Source: Paludibacteraceae bacterium (GTDB lineage Bacteria; Bacteroidota; Bacteroidia; Bacteroidales; Paludibacteraceae). From it: 64,000 nucleotides of DNA. Shown here piece by piece: positions 10,100 to 17,786 of this stretch (positions are counted from its first letter, which is position 1; each line of letters starts with the position of its first letter). The stretch lies in the NCBI GenBank assembly GCA_024401455.1, contig JAKSLA010000012.1, positions 1 to 64,000 of the forward strand, written 5' to 3'. A program made the position numbers and the translations under genes. Below the pieces are notes generated by a model that searched no databases, was not told the DNA's origin, and saw only the letters and a list, made by a program, of their open reading frames with translations.

Positions 10100-10132
10100 A
10101 TTTTTATATCCTTATTATTTTTAATTAATAGA

Positions 10133-10825
10133 TCAAGCTCCAATGAAGCCGAAGCAAGGGCAAATGCTCTTCAAGAAGAAAGCAATAACTACAATTGCGA
10201 AACCACCGAAAACAACAGTTGCGAAAATTGTAGAGATACATTTCAAACGGTTCAACCAAACTACGTTGTTCCAACCGATTGTGTGAAGTGCACTCCAGAA
10301 GCCGTGGCTCAAGTGGAACCACAATGCAACAAGCCAAATCAAATAGCACACAACGATGATTGGTTGGCTGAAATAGAATTGGATAAAGCCTGCACCGTCA
10401 GTAGCAGCAATCTCATTTTCAATACCCGCCAACTCTGCATACATCATGTGATACCAGAATTGAGAGAAGTGCAATAGGAGACCGGCAATCACGATGATTC
10501 CCAACCAACCCATCCATTGAGAAGCGAATTCCACTCCCTTTGGAGTCTCTTGACGAGCGTAAGCTTGATTACCACGAGCCTTTTTGTTTTGAAGTGACAA
10601 CATCAAAGCAAAACCAATGTGCACCAAGAAACCAATAGCCAAAACAGCAGTACCAGCCACAGCATACCAGTGTGAACCTAAGAAACCACATATCATATTG
10701 TAGTTCTCCGCTGAAAAAAGAGCCACAATGTTCATCGACATGTGAAAGAGCAAGAAAAGAATAAGGAAGATACCTGATATACTCATTATCAGTTTCCTCC
10801 CGATCGAAGAATTAAGTAACCACAT
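10133..10825 (-). CDS. sdhC: Succinate dehydrogenase/fumarate reductase cytochrome b subunit
   Basis: 230 residues with five predicted membrane helices, matching the B-type di-haem cytochrome b (Wolinella FrdC and Bacillus SdhC class). Candidate haem-ligand histidines lie in the helices, for example LLFHMSMN, FLVHIGFA, LLLHFSQF and WFHLSHGFWSALH. It anchors SdhAB and reacts with menaquinone. It is the first gene of the operon and lies 58 bp downstream of a two-box Bacteroidetes promoter. Confidence 0.95.
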   Translation of the reverse strand: MWLLNSSIGRKLIMSISGIFLILFLLFHMSMNIVALFSAENYNMICGFLGSHWYAVAGTAVLAIGFLVHIGFALMLSLQNKKARGNQAYARQETPKGVEFASQWMGWLGIIVIAGLLLHFSQFWYHMMYAELAGIENEIAATDGAGFIQFYFSQPIIVVCYLIWLVALWFHLSHGFWSALHTIGWNNVVWLNRLKCISTIFATVVFGGFAIVVIAFFLKSICPCFGFIGA

Positions 10826-10883
10826 AAGTTTTTTAAAATTTTAGTGAATATACAATTTGATATTTTAACAAATTAATGCTATG

Positions 10884-10914
10884 CAAAAATAGGTTAAAGT
10901 CCGATAAAATCAAA
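10884..10914 (-). promoter_or_regulatory. Promoter of sdhCAB
   Basis: The minus strand reads TTTG (10911-10914), a 19-bp spacer, then TATTTTTG (10884-10891). Both boxes and the spacing match the Bacteroidetes sigma-ABfr consensus TTTG-N19-TAnnTTTG exactly. Confidence 0.85.
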
Positions 10915-10957
10915 GAAAACCAAGGTATAAAAATACACGAATTCGTTTTTTTTCGAT

Positions 10958-11066
10958 GGCGGGCACAAGGCAGGGGCGGTACAAGGCACGGGCGGGCACA
11001 AGGCACCGCAAAAAGGGGCGGGCACAAGGCACCGTAAAAGAGGGCGGGCACAAGGCACCGCCCCTA
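10958..11066. repeat. Degenerate tandem repeat, five GGCGGGCACAAGGCACCG units
   Basis: Five copies of an 18-base core are seen at 10958, 10975, 10991, 11017 and 11043. The second is altered to GGCGGTACAAGGCACG and the first is shortened. They are joined by short A-rich linkers. The G+C content stands out sharply from the AT-rich surroundings between the sdh promoter and a decayed ORF. Too short and irregular for a CRISPR array, and no cas gene is nearby. Confidence 0.8.
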
Positions 11067-11090
11067 CGACATGGGCCCACACACAAAATA

Positions 11091-11264
11091 TCATTCTATT
11101 CTACCCATCATCTCCTTTGCATACTCATAGTCCGCATTGGTAAAGGTGTAGGTTACGATATGATTCTGGTCGGACTTATCCTCTACCTCACGATTGCCAA
11201 GATCAAATATCTTGAAAACATTATTGTTTCTATTGCCAACCGCAACAAACGTATCAGAAAAAAA
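11091..11264 (-). pseudogene. Remnant of an unidentified coding sequence
   Basis: Minus-strand frame open for about 57 codons between TAG (11265-11267) and TGA (11091-11093), with no plausible start. The translation (DTFVAVGNRNNNVFKIF, then NHIVTYTFTNADYEYA) has a normal soluble-protein composition rather than that of random AT-rich DNA. I read it as the 3' end of a lost gene. The family is not recognised. The + strand frame over the same bases (10956-11387) looks artefactual. Confidence 0.4.
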
Positions 11265-11412
11265 CTATCTTTAGCGAATCCAAAGTTAAGAAATAAGGCA
11301 TTGCCCCTGAACATCCAGTTTCATGAAAATCAAAAGAATATATTGAATCCCTTTTTATTGAATAATTGTTTCTTACTTTCTCTTTAATTGTTTATTATAA
11401 AACAATGAGCAC

Positions 11413-11445
11413 AAAAAAAGAAAGCCCCGCTTTCACAAGTGGGGA
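11413..11445 (-). terminator. Terminator of the ATP-grasp/M14 operon
   Basis: On the minus strand CCCC-ACTT and AAGC-GGGG pair with one mismatch around a GTGA loop, followed by CTTTCTTTTTTT. It lies about 45 bp after the last gene of the operon. Confidence 0.8.
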
Positions 11446-11485
11446 CCTCCAATTCCTTTGCCTATGGCATTGTGCAAAGTTTCTA

Positions 11486-12418
11486 TTATCTATTTTTAAT
11501 GATACGGAAAAGCAAAGCATTTTGTAAAACAAGAGGACGATGATGTGAAAAGAACACGATTCCATCGTAATCACATCGCACCTCTTCCAATACGCGTCCA
11601 TCGTAGGGATTGAGGATGCGCGCCAAGACATCGCCTGCCCTCACGGCATCGCCTGCCTTACGAACACGGACATAGATGCCCGCATGGTGAGCCGAAATGC
11701 TGACAAGCGCCTCCTCGTTTACAATGGTCGATTGGTAGCCTGGCACATCCGGCGCACCTTCGACGGCGCCGACGTTCGACAAGAAACGAATGACCGCATT
11801 GACCGCCCCACGCGAATTCTCCACATCTATACTGTCCGTCAAACCCGAATAGACGCTGAAAGCCGAAGTGTTCCAGATCTGCCAATTGTAATTAAGCAGA
11901 GCCGTGTCAAACGGCAAGGGATTTCGAACCGTCACATACGGCAAACCAAAAAGTCGCGCCGACTCCACATCTTCATACCCTGTACGAAGCATACGGACGT
12001 GGGGAACAAACTCGCCGGGAACATAGAATGAAGCCAATTGAAGACCATATCGAAAGCCCTCAAGTTCCTTAAAGATTGCCGCAGCGATGCGTTGGGTCGT
12101 CTCGCCTTGATCATAGCCCGGGAACATACGGTTGATATCCGTACCGTCCATCGCCCAAAAGCGGCGCCCTACATTCATAGAGAAGGGGTTGCACGAAGGG
12201 ATGACGAGAATGCTCTTGCCGTCGCAAATGCCGCCAGCCGACTCAATGTTCTGCAACTCCTTCACAATCTGAGAGCAGACATATTGTTGCTGCACCTCAT
12301 CACCTCGCATAGGTCCAACGATACACACCGTCTTCTCTCCGCTGCCGAAGCGGTAGCCCTCTATCTTGAAGTCGTCCCGATAGGTTGACTTCATCTGGAA
12401 TAATATCTCTTTTTTCAT
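11486..12418 (-). CDS. M14-family AstE/ASPA-like protein lacking zinc ligands (predicted pseudoenzyme)
   Basis: 310 residues from ATG 12418, one base after the upstream stop; a longer frame from 12442 would overlap that gene. It is a paralogue of the next gene and keeps the succinylglutamate desuccinylase/aspartoacylase fold: PMRGDE, then DGTDINRMFPG, and the C-terminal beta-barrel with GIYVRVRKAGDAVRAGDVLARI. The catalytic set is lost. The first zinc His is Arg38, the third ligand His is Ala129 and the catalytic Glu is Tyr190; only Glu41 remains. Family knowledge makes hydrolysis by this protein unlikely. A regulatory or scaffold role beside its active partner is inference. Confidence 0.85.
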   Translation of the reverse strand: MKKEILFQMKSTYRDDFKIEGYRFGSGEKTVCIVGPMRGDEVQQQYVCSQIVKELQNIESAGGICDGKSILVIPSCNPFSMNVGRRFWAMDGTDINRMFPGYDQGETTQRIAAAIFKELEGFRYGLQLASFYVPGEFVPHVRMLRTGYEDVESARLFGLPYVTVRNPLPFDTALLNYNWQIWNTSAFSVYSGLTDSIDVENSRGAVNAVIRFLSNVGAVEGAPDVPGYQSTIVNEEALVSISAHHAGIYVRVRKAGDAVRAGDVLARILNPYDGRVLEEVRCDYDGIVFFSHHRPLVLQNALLFRIIKNR

Positions 12419-12419
12419 C

Positions 12420-13415
12420 TTATTCTTGTTGCTCTGCGGCACTTACCGCCTTGACTATATTCAATTCATCCTCTTGATAGCGAAAGATTCGCGCCATTAG
12501 CGACCCCTCATACACAATCGGATAAGCCCTTATCGTAAACAAAAAACCATCAATTGGCGACACTACATCGCTAAGCACTTCGCCCGTCAGCGGATCGACA
12601 ATCCTACCAACGGATTGCCCTGCTTGGACGATCCTGCCCGTGCGCAAATCGCTAAGGAAGACTCCCGAACGCTCTGCATTCAAGAAGGTGACACAATCTC
12701 CTTTGCAAACGATCGGCTCCAACAATTGCCCAGTAGGTATTTCGGTGAGATCAATGTCGCCACTCCACATGCCTTTCTCTTTCAAAAGGTTGAGCAAACC
12801 TTTCACAAGGTGGGAGCAAATCTTGCGGTTGATTCTTTGACCCACACCCATTTCCACCACAAGACACGGCGTGCCCGTAGAGTTGAGCGAGTGAGCCAAC
12901 GTGGCTTCCAGCACCGTGGCTGCATCATGTACCCAAATGAAGTCAACGCCCAAGTGGCGAGCCTCCGGAACAAGCCGTTCCTCGTTCAATACATTGATGC
13001 GTACTTGTGGCGACTCACGCAAGTATAGATTAGAGGAGTGGATATCGATCACCATGTCCGCCCCTTTCAAATCTTCGCAGATGCGGAAGGCCGTCTGCTC
13101 CGCCATTGTACCATGTTCATTGCCAGGGAAGATTCGATTCATATCCAAATCGAAGTTTGGGATGCCTCGTTGAATCGTATCAATACCCAGCGGATTGAGG
13201 GCTGGATAAATCTCCACCGTTCCGTTTAAATTTCCAATATTCGCCTTCAATATGCGAGCCATTTCAAAACAGACCATCTGTCCTTCCAACTCGTCACCGT
13301 GCGTACCCGTCACGATGCAGAAGCGTTTTTTCCCTGAACCGTTGGAAATGACATTCTTGCGAACAAGAAGGCGTTCAGAAAGTGGCAATTCCGTATTTAC
13401 TATTGTCTTTATCAT
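12420..13415 (-). CDS. Succinylglutamate desuccinylase/aspartoacylase family hydrolase (M14)
   Basis: 331 residues. Zinc-dependent amidohydrolase with a complete active site: His39 and Glu42 in THGDELEG, His126 in DIHSS, and catalytic Glu188 in VVEMG. The C-terminal part (about 230-310) is the small beta domain typical of AstE/ASPA relatives. It removes an acyl or amino-acid group from an amide; the substrate is unknown. Arginine succinyltransferase pathway genes are absent, so true AstE activity is unlikely. It overlaps the transglutaminase gene by 4 bp and precedes its inactive paralogue. All five genes of the operon are tightly packed. Confidence 0.9.
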   Translation of the reverse strand: MIKTIVNTELPLSERLLVRKNVISNGSGKKRFCIVTGTHGDELEGQMVCFEMARILKANIGNLNGTVEIYPALNPLGIDTIQRGIPNFDLDMNRIFPGNEHGTMAEQTAFRICEDLKGADMVIDIHSSNLYLRESPQVRINVLNEERLVPEARHLGVDFIWVHDAATVLEATLAHSLNSTGTPCLVVEMGVGQRINRKICSHLVKGLLNLLKEKGMWSGDIDLTEIPTGQLLEPIVCKGDCVTFLNAERSGVFLSDLRTGRIVQAGQSVGRIVDPLTGEVLSDVVSPIDGFLFTIRAYPIVYEGSLMARIFRYQEDELNIVKAVSAAEQQE

Positions 13416-14173
13416 ATTCTCTTTACCTTTACTGATATCATTGTGTTTTGTTCGGCTACGCCTGTGTACATTCCCCTACTGACCGGGCAGTCGGAAGCAT
13501 CGCGTCCATGGGCAAGTTTAATGTAGCCCGTGGCAATGGCCGTATCGTTCGTCGGATCGAACGCATACCAACAATGACCGTCATGCACCTCCACCCATGC
13601 GTGTGTCGAACCCTCGCCCGTCATCAGTCCGCAGACATAACGGGCAACGTACCCTTTCGCACGACAGAGTGCAATCATCAGGTGGGCGTAATCTTGGCAG
13701 ACACCTTGCCGTAGGCGATAGACATCCTCTGCTGTTGTGAGCATATTCGTCACGCCTGGCGTATAGACCACATAAGCACAAACTGCGTGCACAATGTTCA
13801 TGCAATCTTCCAGGAAATTACCCGACGAAGGGGGCAGTAGCGTCAGCATCACCTTGCTGGGCATCGTCAATTGAGACGGGAGAGTAAACATTGGGTGCGG
13901 AGAGGGTTCGGGTATGCAGTAGGTGGAGATTTCCACCTGACCGCAACTAGTATATTCTAACGAGGTATGCCTCTCTTTTGTACCGCCCGATATTATTCGA
14001 TTGCCCAATCCGTCCACACCCTCCTTGTACCAAAAACCTTCGGAGAGGGAAAAACATTCAGAACGAATCTGTTGAAAATCCTCTTTGGCCGGAAGACATC
14101 TCAGCAAGATATTGTGCCGCCCCACACTTGGACGAAACACAACGGATGTACTATATTCGTAGGATAGTCTCAC
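13412..14173 (-). CDS. Transglutaminase-like cysteine protease/amidase
   Basis: 253 residues. An N-terminal beta domain (about 1-110) of the bacterial transglutaminase N-terminal type is followed by a transglutaminase-like core. The triad is Cys159 (GVCQDYAHL), His191 (STHAWVEV) and Asp206 (FDPTND). Such proteins usually act as peptidases or amidases. They occur beside alpha-E and circularly permuted ATP-grasp genes in many bacteria, as noted in published surveys of amidoligases. It overlaps the alpha-E gene by 4 bp and the M14 gene by 4 bp, so the three are translationally coupled. Confidence 0.92.
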   Translation of the reverse strand: MRLSYEYSTSVVFRPSVGRHNILLRCLPAKEDFQQIRSECFSLSEGFWYKEGVDGLGNRIISGGTKERHTSLEYTSCGQVEISTYCIPEPSPHPMFTLPSQLTMPSKVMLTLLPPSSGNFLEDCMNIVHAVCAYVVYTPGVTNMLTTAEDVYRLRQGVCQDYAHLMIALCRAKGYVARYVCGLMTGEGSTHAWVEVHDGHCWYAFDPTNDTAIATGYIKLAHGRDASDCPVSRGMYTGVAEQNTMISVKVKRI

Positions 14174-14856
14174 GCACGCACCACACTATTGATACAATTG
14201 CAAAGTTTCCAACGGAAATTCTCGTCCGCCTTTGCGTATGATTCAGGGGTAAGCATTGCCTCTATCTGCTTATCCACATTCTCGTCGATAAGTTCAGGCC
14301 ACTCCTTCGCCCAGTTTTTAAGCATGTTATATTGTGTAGCGATACGCTCGTAGCAGTAACAGAATCGCAACATGATATCAATCTTCTCAACAATCTGACC
14401 AATAGCGATCGTGCTCAATATTTTAGAAGAGTCGATGCGTTGCGCAGCCGAGCCACGGAAAGCCAACATCCAGTCGGTGACAGGCTGTAAATTCGTGATG
14501 TTGGCCATTGCCTCCGCACGATAACTCTTCATAAGGGAAATGCTCATTTCGATATACGACATCGTCTCGCTCTTGATGTCCTCACGCAACATAATGGCAT
14601 TGTCCATCGCCCTATTCAACGAAGAGAGAATAGATCCGGGATTTTGATCGTCATACATCATTCCAAGCGTAAACTCGCCGGTAGAGGAGTAACTGTCTGT
14701 TACATCCAACTTCTTCCAAAATCCTTCATAATCAGCGGGCTGACCATCAATCATCTTATCTGACACACGACGCAACAAATGGAGCGTCATATATACTCGT
14801 TCGACATATCTTCCCAACCAAAACAATCGATTTGCCTTATTTGCACTTATAACCAT
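14170..14856 (-). CDS. Alpha-E domain protein
   Basis: 228 residues, shorter than the roughly 310 of most alpha-E proteins. All-helical sequence with the family start ANKANRLFWLGRYVERV and the segments LNRAMDNAIMLREDI, WMLAFRGSAAQRI and IVEKIDIMLRFCYCYER. The function is unknown. The family travels with circularly permuted ATP-grasp and transglutaminase genes and is thought to help peptide-like amide synthesis. A 97-bp gap separates it from the ATP-grasp gene. A small GGGG/CCCC hairpin sits in that gap. Confidence 0.9.
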   Translation of the reverse strand: MVISANKANRLFWLGRYVERVYMTLHLLRRVSDKMIDGQPADYEGFWKKLDVTDSYSSTGEFTLGMMYDDQNPGSILSSLNRAMDNAIMLREDIKSETMSYIEMSISLMKSYRAEAMANITNLQPVTDWMLAFRGSAAQRIDSSKILSTIAIGQIVEKIDIMLRFCYCYERIATQYNMLKNWAKEWPELIDENVDKQIEAMLTPESYAKADENFRWKLCNCINSVVRA

Positions 14857-14953
14857 AACTTTAACCTTTAAAATCCGATAATAAAAACTTCTATATTCAT
14901 AAAGGGGGCTATTCCCCGATTTTAATTTTCACATTTAGAGTCGTCTGAACCGC

Positions 14954-16285
14954 CTATTTCACCATCACCCAAGTATCCTTGAATCCACCGCCTTGGCTGG
15001 AGTTGACCACAAAAGAGTTGGGGTTACGAGAGAATCGGGTAAGACCGCTCTTCCAGACTTTCGTATCGTTTCCGCTCACCACGAAGGCACGCAAATCGGC
15101 TTTTCGGCTTACGACCTCGTCACCCTCGAGCAATTCAAGATCCTTGAAGTCTATCACCTCTTGAGCAATCCAACGACGAGGCTCATCCATAACAAGTTGT
15201 CGCATTTCTGCTAACTTCTGAGCATCCATATCCTTACCGAACATGACACCGTAGCCACCCGCCTCGCTCACATCCTTGATGACCAATTTTTCCAAATTGT
15301 CGAGCACATACTGCTTATCCTTTTCAAAGAATGGCAAATAGGTCGGTGCATTTTGTAGAATCGCCTTCTCCTTCAAATAATATTCCACCATTTTCGGAAC
15401 GAAGTAGTAAATACCTTTGTCGTCGGCCACACCGTTTCCGATAGCATTAATCAAGGCCACATTGCCCGCCTTGTATGCCTGCATAACGCCAGGGATACCC
15501 AACAAAGAAGAGGCCTCGAACATAAGCGGATCCATATACTCGTCGGAAACACGACGATAGATAGCGCCTACCCTCACCTTCTCCTTGAACATACCTGCAT
15601 AATAAACCTTGTTGTCTTCCACAAAGAGGTCACCTGGATAAGCCAGTGTTGCGCCCGTCTTCTCCGCCAAGTAAGAGTGCTCGAAGAAGGCCGAGTTGTA
15701 GCGGCCCGGCGTAAGAATCACATTGATGCCACCATCTACACACATCTCATCCATCATCTCCTTCAAGAGTTTGCTGTAATCGCGGTTGTCCGCCACAGCG
15801 TTGTAGGCAAAAGTCGTAGGAGAAACCTTACGACACAGTTTGCGGGCAATCATCGGATAAGAGGCACCGCTCGGGATACGAAGGTTGTCCTCCAAAACAT
15901 ACCATTCTCCATCCTTTCCTTCAACAAGGTCGATACCAGCGATATGAGCGTAAACCTTTCCCACAGGATCCACACCTTCACACTCAGGCATGTAACCTTT
16001 GCTCGAATAGACAAATTCTTCTGGGACTATACCATCCTTAATGATGTTCTTCTCATGATAGATATCCCACAAAAACATGTTGAGAGCCTTCACACGTTGC
16101 TTCAGACCTTTTTCAAGGAAATCCCATTGCGTCTTAGGGATGACTCTGGGTATAGAATCAAAAGGAAACAACTGTTCGTTAAACACACCATGCTTGTAAA
16201 CACCGAAACGAACGCCGAATCTCTCCATCCACTTATTGACAGCGTCACGGCTATCAATAAGTTCCTTCAAATTAATGTAAGCCAT
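14954..16285 (-). CDS. Circularly permuted type 2 ATP-grasp protein (predicted amidoligase)
   Basis: 443 residues, the full length of the family formerly called DUF404/DUF407. Recognisable blocks are YVLEDNLRIPSGASYP (about 130-150), VNVILTPGRYNSAFFEH-like text near 200, YRRVSDEYMDPL, QAYKAGNVALINAIGNGVADDKG (about 265-290), KDVSEAGGYGVMFG and ADLRAFVV. ATP-grasp enzymes join a carboxylate to an amine using ATP, so this is the likely bond-forming enzyme of the operon. The substrates are unknown. It is the first gene and sits about 150 bp downstream of a two-box promoter. Confidence 0.93.
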   Translation of the reverse strand: MAYINLKELIDSRDAVNKWMERFGVRFGVYKHGVFNEQLFPFDSIPRVIPKTQWDFLEKGLKQRVKALNMFLWDIYHEKNIIKDGIVPEEFVYSSKGYMPECEGVDPVGKVYAHIAGIDLVEGKDGEWYVLEDNLRIPSGASYPMIARKLCRKVSPTTFAYNAVADNRDYSKLLKEMMDEMCVDGGINVILTPGRYNSAFFEHSYLAEKTGATLAYPGDLFVEDNKVYYAGMFKEKVRVGAIYRRVSDEYMDPLMFEASSLLGIPGVMQAYKAGNVALINAIGNGVADDKGIYYFVPKMVEYYLKEKAILQNAPTYLPFFEKDKQYVLDNLEKLVIKDVSEAGGYGVMFGKDMDAQKLAEMRQLVMDEPRRWIAQEVIDFKDLELLEGDEVVSRKADLRAFVVSGNDTKVWKSGLTRFSRNPNSFVVNSSQGGGFKDTWVMVK

Positions 16286-16782
16286 TTTTTTACGTTTTAT
16301 TCATTATACACTACGTTTTTTTCTTTCTCCAATGGCAAATATCACTTCCTTAAAAGAAATCAAAATGCCACATAATATCAAATACCAAATGCAAATTGAT
16401 ATTATTTCTGCGCTTTTACTACCATACTGTTCTAATTTTTCAACAAAGATAAAACAAAATGATTTATATTTCAAAATAAAAAAGACAAAATAATAGCATT
16501 TTTAGAAAAAACATATCACATTGATTGCATATACAGAATAAATACAAGCAAAATGGCATAATTTATATAAATATACAAGATTTATGCCATCAAAAACAAC
16601 TATTGTCGTAACATACTTCTCCGTAATTCATGGCAATAGTCCCCATAGGCGAAAGAAAGAAAGGCAGGAATCGGAGTTACAGCATCAAAATCAGTCACTT
16701 TCAAAACAAAACCACCGAGTTTTTTTCATATATTAACCTTATTTCGTATTTTCGCAGATATTATTATAAAAACTAAATCAAC
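16286..16782. other. Divergent intergenic region with two promoters
   Basis: About 500 bp between the leftward ATP-grasp operon and the rightward T9SS cassette. It contains the leftward promoter at 16444-16475. Near its right end it also has a weaker rightward box, TATTTTCG (16747-16754), preceded by T-rich sequence. No ORF or RNA gene is recognised. Confidence 0.5.
16444..16475 (-). promoter_or_regulatory. Promoter of the ATP-grasp/alpha-E/transglutaminase/M14 operon
   Basis: Minus strand TTTG (16472-16475), a 20-bp spacer and TATCTTTG (16444-16451). Both boxes match the Bacteroidetes consensus. The implied leader is about 150 nt. Confidence 0.75.
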
Positions 16783-17781
16783 ATGAAGAAGATTTTCTTC
16801 TCACTATGTGCAGTGCTACTTTCCGTTTGGAACATTGCCGCACAAACGAACAATACGACGGAGCCTAATAGCACCCCTATTCTCGTCTCCATCTCCGACA
16901 CCACCTGCGAGGGGCATGCCTACAATTTCAACGGACATCTTGTGTTTGATGCCGGCATTTATAGAGACACCTCATTCTCATTCCGAGAAATGCGAGACAG
17001 CGTAACGGTTCTCAATCTGCATGTCAAACCTGCATCCCACTATAGGTATTCAGACGTAATCGTACACGGCGAATCATACGTGTTTGAGGACACCGTTCTC
17101 ACCACCGAGGGCGTTTACACCCGCTACCACCAAGCCGCCAATGGTTGCGACAGCATCGTCTATTTTCAATTGGGCATCCTGTTCCCTCCTTGCGACACGA
17201 TAAGAAGTGTGCAACAGGCCACCATATGCGAAGGCGAAGAGTACCTCTTCTGCGGAAGAATCCTCACGGAACCAGGCACATACATAGACACGATCAGAAG
17301 AGCAGACAACTCTTGCGACAGTATCGCAACCCTGACTCTTATCGTAAACCCTACCAGTTCGGCAACTGTTGAAACGGCCATGTACACGGACGAAAGTTAT
17401 ACGCTAACGTCAGGTTGGGTTGACACTACTTTCACCCACACTATCCCAGGCATCTACGAACACACGGTGATCAGCACCAACCAATACGGTTGCGACAGCA
17501 CCATCTCAATCTCAATCAGGACATTCGATAGAATCATCTCACAAGAGATTCCAACCATGTTCTCTCCTTACGAGGGTATCAGAGACGTATTCCTCCGCGG
17601 CAGAGACATTGAACTATATATTTACGACAGATACGGCCTTCTCATCAGCCACAACAAGGCTGGCGACGGTTGGGACGGAACTTACAAGGGTAAATTCGTT
17701 GATCCTGGCGTTTACGTCTATGTCGCAAAATTGAGCGACGGAACAGTGAAGAAAGGCACTATTGAAGTTATTAAAGAATAG
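16783..17781 (+). CDS. Secreted protein with T9SS type-B (gliding motility-associated) C-terminal domain
   Basis: 332 residues. A signal peptide is at about 1-20. The body has three related segments built around a cysteine-glycine core, ending in CDSI or similar (NGCDSIVYF, NSCDSIATLTL, YGCDSTISI). Related segments also contain TTCEGHAYNFNGH and TICEGEEYLFCGR. The last 80 residues form the type-B sorting domain: PTMFSPYEGIRDVF, IELYIYDRYGLLI, GDGWDGTYKGKFVDPGVYVYV, KKGTIEVIKE. The T9SS exports such proteins and, for type B, they often pair with a PorP/SprF protein, here two genes downstream. Five bp separate it from the next gene. Confidence 0.88.
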   Translation: MKKIFFSLCAVLLSVWNIAAQTNNTTEPNSTPILVSISDTTCEGHAYNFNGHLVFDAGIYRDTSFSFREMRDSVTVLNLHVKPASHYRYSDVIVHGESYVFEDTVLTTEGVYTRYHQAANGCDSIVYFQLGILFPPCDTIRSVQQATICEGEEYLFCGRILTEPGTYIDTIRRADNSCDSIATLTLIVNPTSSATVETAMYTDESYTLTSGWVDTTFTHTIPGIYEHTVISTNQYGCDSTISISIRTFDRIISQEIPTMFSPYEGIRDVFLRGRDIELYIYDRYGLLISHNKAGDGWDGTYKGKFVDPGVYVYVAKLSDGTVKKGTIEVIKE

Positions 17782-17786
17782 TAAAC

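Noticed and set aside
10958..11066. Possible CRISPR array
   Set aside because: Units are 18 bases with very short irregular linkers and differing copies. No spacer-size intervals or cas genes.
10956..11387. + frame of 143 codons over the tandem repeats
   Set aside because: Starts inside the repeats and reads through AT-rich spacer. The opposite strand carries a better remnant frame.
14890..14935. GGGG/CCCC hairpin between ATP-grasp and alpha-E genes as a terminator
   Set aside because: The stem is only about four pairs and the gap is within a conserved operon. At most a processing or pausing site.
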